Positions 61,057 through 64,000 of a stretch of 64,000 bases of DNA are shown here, piece by piece. Position numbers and translations under genes: made by a program. The stretch is from Streptomyces sp. NBC_01353 (lineage in GTDB: Bacteria; Actinomycetota; Actinomycetes; Streptomycetales; Streptomycetaceae): assembly GCF_036237275.1 (NCBI RefSeq), contig NZ_CP108352.1, positions 3,162,001-3,226,000 on the forward strand, written 5' to 3'. The first letter of the stretch is position 1; each line of letters opens with the position of its first letter. The notes beneath the pieces are model-generated. The model had not been told where the DNA came from and did not search any database. It worked only from the letters and a program-made list of their open reading frames with translations.

Positions 61057-63159
61057 GTGACGCGAATAGCCACCCGAATCCTCCTCGCGGTGCTGGTGGC
61101 GGCGTGGTGGCTGATCGTGCCCGCCGTGCACAGCGCCCACGCCGACGACCCGGTCACGCTGTCCCGCGAGGGACAGATCACCGACAAGGTCGGGGCGCTG
61201 GGCGACCGTCGCAGCGCGGTCACGCAGGCACTCGACCGGCTCTACGACGACCGGCGGATCCAGCTCTTCGTCGTCTACGTACGGGACTTCTCCGGGCGAT
61301 CGGGCCAGAGCTGGGCCGACGCGACGGCCGATCGCAACGGTCTCGGCACCAACGACCTCCTGCTCGCGGTGGCCACGCACGACCGGCAGTACGGCTACTC
61401 GGCCGACCCCGCGTCCCGCTTCACCCAGGCACAGCTCGACGACGTGGCGCAGACCGCGATCGAGCCCGCGCTGCGGCAGAGCGACTGGGCCGGGGCCGCG
61501 ATCGGCGCGGCGAACGGTTACGGCGCCGTGCTCGCCGGACAGCCCGTACCCGCGCCCACCATCACACCCGGCGAGGCCGATCCCGGCGGTGGTGCGGACG
61601 AGGGCGCGTCGGGGACGGACCTGGTGCTGCCGATCGTCCTCGTCGGCGGGGCGGGTGCCGTCGCGGCGTACGCATGGACCAAGCGTCGCCGGCGGACCGC
61701 GGCGGGGAGCGGCGCACCGCCGCAGACCGGGCAGGGCTGGGGCACGCCGAAGGTACCCGCGCAGGTGCCGCTGGACGAACTGGACGGACAGGCCCGGCAG
61801 ACGCTGGTCGCCACCGACGACGCCGTCCGCACGAGCCAGGAGGAACTCGGGTTCGCGAGCGCCCAGTTCGGTGACGAGGCGGTGCGGCCGTTCACCGAGG
61901 CCGTGGCGTTCGCGAAGGAGGAGCTGACGGCCGCGTTCCGGCTGCGGCAGAAGCTCGACGACGCCTTCCCGGAGGACGACGCCACCCGGCGTTCGATGCT
62001 CGACGAGATCATCAGACGCTGCGGCGAGGCCGACATCCGCCTCGACGCGGAGTCCGAGGACTTCGACCGGCTGCGGGCCCTTGAGCGCAACGCCCCCGAG
62101 GCGCTGGCCACCGTGGAGGCCGCATTCCGCGAGCAGACCGGGCGGGTGGGCACAACGGAGGCGGCGCTGGCCGCGATGCGGGAGCGGTACGCCGATTCGG
62201 CGGTCTCGCCCGTCGCGAGCGCCGTCGAGCAGGCCAAGGACCGGCTGGTGTTCGCCACGACCAACCTGGACCACGCCCGACAGAAGATGGAGGCCGGCGA
62301 CAACGGCGCCGCCGCGGTGCGCATCCGGGCCGCCGAGGGAGCCGTCGACCAGGCGGCGCGGCTCATCGAGGCCGTGGACCGGCGGGCCCAGGAACTCGCG
62401 GAGGCCGTGGGCAAGCTGCCGACCGCGCTGGCCGAGACGGAGGCCGACCTCGCCGATGCCCATGGTCTGCTTCAGGGCACGACGGAGGGGGTCCCCACCG
62501 CCGATCTCCAGGGCCGCATCGCCCGTGCGGAGTCCGTCGTCGCCGATGTGCGGCGGTTGGTGGAGGCGGGCCGCTACGACCCGCTCGACGCGCTGCGCCG
62601 CGTCGAGGAGGCCGATGCCGTCCTCGACGAGGCGCTGGAGGGCGCGCGGGAGCGCGAGTCGGGAACGCGGCGCGCCCGCGCGCTCCTCGATCAGGCGATG
62701 CTGACCGCCCGTTCCGCGATCGGGGCGGCGGCCGACTACGTCACGACGCATCGCGGGGCGGTCGGCAGCGAGGCCCGTACGCGACTGGCCGAGGCCCAGC
62801 GGCGGCTGGAGAAGGCCAGGGAGCTCGCGGCCGCCGACGACCCGCAGGCCGCGCTCGCCGAGGCCCAGCAGGCGGACGCGCTGGCACGCCGGGCTCAGGA
62901 CCTCGCCGAGCAGGACGTCCGCACGTATGGGAACCCGAACGGTCTGGGCGGTGTAACAGGGGTGGGAGGTGGCGGCGGCGGGCTCGGCGGTGCGGTGCTC
63001 GGCGGCATCATCCTCGGCGGATTGTTCGGCGGAGGTTCCGGCAGAGGCGGAGGCGGTTTCGGTGGTGGCGGCTTCGGGGGTGGAGGTTTCGGCGGCGTGC
63101 CCGGCAGCTTCGGCGGCGGGGGCACACGCGGCCGGCTGGGCGGCGGCGGCCGTTTCTGA
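61057..63159 (+). CDS. TPM-domain membrane protein with Gly-rich tail
   Basis: This is a 700-residue protein with a signal peptide (cleavage after AHA, residue 29) and an extracytoplasmic TPM domain (~35-165, LTNDLLLAV-type core with RIQLFVVYVRDFSG and GYGYSAD-like elements). A membrane helix (~188-208) and a long cytoplasmic coiled-coil region follow (210-640). The tail is almost pure Gly/Phe/Ser (GGGGFGGGGFGGGGFGG). TPM proteins with this layout occur next to PspA and are linked to membrane or photosystem maintenance in other bacteria. The GTG start follows a TAACCT box. PspA is 35 nt downstream. Confidence 0.85.
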   Translation: MTRIATRILLAVLVAAWWLIVPAVHSAHADDPVTLSREGQITDKVGALGDRRSAVTQALDRLYDDRRIQLFVVYVRDFSGRSGQSWADATADRNGLGTNDLLLAVATHDRQYGYSADPASRFTQAQLDDVAQTAIEPALRQSDWAGAAIGAANGYGAVLAGQPVPAPTITPGEADPGGGADEGASGTDLVLPIVLVGGAGAVAAYAWTKRRRRTAAGSGAPPQTGQGWGTPKVPAQVPLDELDGQARQTLVATDDAVRTSQEELGFASAQFGDEAVRPFTEAVAFAKEELTAAFRLRQKLDDAFPEDDATRRSMLDEIIRRCGEADIRLDAESEDFDRLRALERNAPEALATVEAAFREQTGRVGTTEAALAAMRERYADSAVSPVASAVEQAKDRLVFATTNLDHARQKMEAGDNGAAAVRIRAAEGAVDQAARLIEAVDRRAQELAEAVGKLPTALAETEADLADAHGLLQGTTEGVPTADLQGRIARAESVVADVRRLVEAGRYDPLDALRRVEEADAVLDEALEGARERESGTRRARALLDQAMLTARSAIGAAADYVTTHRGAVGSEARTRLAEAQRRLEKARELAAADDPQAALAEAQQADALARRAQDLAEQDVRTYGNPNGLGGVTGVGGGGGGLGGAVLGGIILGGLFGGGSGRGGGGFGGGGFGGGGFGGVPGSFGGGGTRGRLGGGGRF

Positions 63160-63194
63160 CCCTGTCACGCTCATCGCGTTCAAGGAGATCAAGC

Positions 63195-63902
63195 ATGTCG
63201 AAGCAGACGATCCTCGGCCGTGTCGCCCAGCTGGCGAAGGCCAACATCAACGCCCTTCTGGACCAGGCCGAGGACCCGCAGAAGATGCTGGACCAGCTGA
63301 TCCGCGACTACACGAGCAACATCGCGGAGGCGGAGGAGGCGGTGGCGGCGACGATCGGGAATCTGCGGCTGATGGAGCAGGACCACCAGGAGGACGTCGG
63401 CGCGGCGAAGGAGTGGGGCGAGAAGGCCCTGGCCGCGAGCAGGAAGGGGGACGAGCTGCGGGCCGGCGGACAGCCGGCGGAGGCGGACAGGTTCGACAAC
63501 CTGGCGAAGGTCGCGTTGGGACGCCAGCTGCAGTCCGAGAAGGAGGCGAGGACGGCGGAGCCGACGATCGCCTCGCAGACCGAGGTGGTGGACACGCTCA
63601 AGTCCGGCCTGGGCCAGATGAAGACCAAGCTGAACGAGCTCCAGGCGAAGCGGGACGAGCTGGTGGCGCGGGCCAAGTCCGCGCAGGCGCAGAACCGGAT
63701 GATGGACGCGGTGAAGAGCATCGACGTCCTGGACCCGACGAGCGAGCTGAGCCGGTTCGAGGACAAGGTGCGGCGCGAGGAGGCGAAGGCGATGGGGAAG
63801 CAGGAGCTGGCCGCCTCCTCGCTGGACGCCCAGTTCGAGCAGCTGGACGCCCTCGGCGACAGCGCGGAGATCGAGGCCCGGCTCGCCGCGCTCAAGGGGT
63901 AG
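63195..63902 (+). CDS. pspA: PspA/IM30 (phage shock protein A) family
   Basis: This is a 235-residue PspA-like ESCRT-III-related protein, helical throughout. It begins with an amphipathic membrane-binding helix (TILGRVAQLAKANINALLDQAEDPQKMLDQLIRDY) and continues with the long hairpin coiled coil (LGRQLQSEKEARTAEPTIASQ, LGQMKTKLNELQAKRDELVARAKSAQAQNRM). PspA coats stressed membranes and preserves the proton gradient. The AAGGAG SD is good. It is very likely co-transcribed with the TPM gene. Confidence 0.93.
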   Translation: MSKQTILGRVAQLAKANINALLDQAEDPQKMLDQLIRDYTSNIAEAEEAVAATIGNLRLMEQDHQEDVGAAKEWGEKALAASRKGDELRAGGQPAEADRFDNLAKVALGRQLQSEKEARTAEPTIASQTEVVDTLKSGLGQMKTKLNELQAKRDELVARAKSAQAQNRMMDAVKSIDVLDPTSELSRFEDKVRREEAKAMGKQELAASSLDAQFEQLDALGDSAEIEARLAALKG

Positions 63903-63914
63903 CGCCCGCCCTGC

Positions 63915-63947
63915 GGGCCCGGTGCGGGGTGGTGCTCGGCCGGGCCC
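63915..63947. terminator. Possible terminator after pspA
   Basis: GGGCCCGG / CCGGGCCC, an 8-bp stem with a 17-nt loop, lies 12 nt after the pspA stop. Confidence 0.45.
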
Positions 63948-63967
63948 TCGGGGCGGTCCGACGCTGG

Positions 63968-64000
63968 TCAGAACATGCTCAGCAGCTGCTCCACGGTCGG
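63968..64000 (-). CDS. 3' end of a minus-strand gene (partial)
   Basis: Reading the minus strand from the window edge gives PTVEQLLSMF followed by TGA. The frame has good third-position GC and ends in a typical helix, so it looks like the C-terminus of a gene beginning beyond the window. It is too short to identify. Confidence 0.35.
   Translation of the reverse strand, partial: PTVEQLLSMF

Overview
The window is about 64 kb of very GC-rich chromosome. Codon third positions are almost always G or C, GTG and TTG starts are common, and the gene content is that of a Streptomyces or a close relative. I see no plasmid, prophage, integrase, transposase, CRISPR, rRNA or tRNA sequence. This is core chromosome. 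Much of it follows the gene order that I recall around Rv1165-Rv1239c of Mycobacterium tuberculosis (typA, lpqW, mshB, fdxC, dapC, dapE, the LOG gene, folP2, the DivIVA-like gene, tag, the DUF3117 gene, a methyltransferase, sigE-rseA-htrA-tatB, mrp, a DUF1003 gene, an mgtE-like gene, corA). It also matches, from memory, the region around SCO5105-SCO5166 of S. coelicolor. Both comparisons are recall, not alignment.

Layout. 1-6.9 kb: tail of a DEAD-box RNA helicase, an alpha/beta hydrolase, a NYN-domain protein, a 50-residue protein, a MarC-type membrane protein, a PHP-domain phosphoesterase and two small conserved proteins. 6.9-13 kb: a magnesium-themed set (CorA behind a leader of about 400 nt, and a PRC-MgtE-CBS protein with a DUF1003 protein) plus the Fe-S carrier ATPase Mrp. 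13-18 kb: the envelope-stress operon sigE-rseA-htrA-tatB. 18-23 kb: methyltransferase, DUF3117 protein, enoyl-CoA hydratase, Tag glycosylase, DivIVA-like protein, a non-canonical DHPS paralogue (FolP2) and a LOG protein, with a MITE-like repeat between the last two. 23-29.5 kb: lysine/DAP genes dapE and dapC, ferredoxin fdxA, a lysozyme-like secreted protein, and a GNAT/SirB1 gene pair. 29.5-38.6 kb: MerR regulator, lipoprotein, peptidoglycan-binding protein, mycothiol gene mshB and an S9 peptidase.

39-50.7 kb holds two complete tandem oligopeptide ABC transporter operons, both oppABCDF on the minus strand. Each has translational coupling, an inverted repeat just upstream of its binding-protein gene, and a hairpin between oppA and oppB. 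The copy next to typA lies where I would expect bldK. 51-56 kb: typA and an LpqW-like lipoprotein. 56-60 kb: an Sdh1-type succinate dehydrogenase operon led by a 75-residue protein. 60-64 kb: a GH18-like anchored protein, a TPM-domain protein with PspA, and the last codons of a minus-strand gene.

I did not find an obviously new defence or biosynthetic system. The most interesting signals are regulatory or evolutionary: nine genes with a TANNNT box 6-7 nt before the start codon (leaderless architecture), a possible AUU start, the long structured corA leader with a possible leader peptide, the opp operon palindromes, the FolP2 active-site changes, the MITE-like element and the 34-bp tandem repeats.
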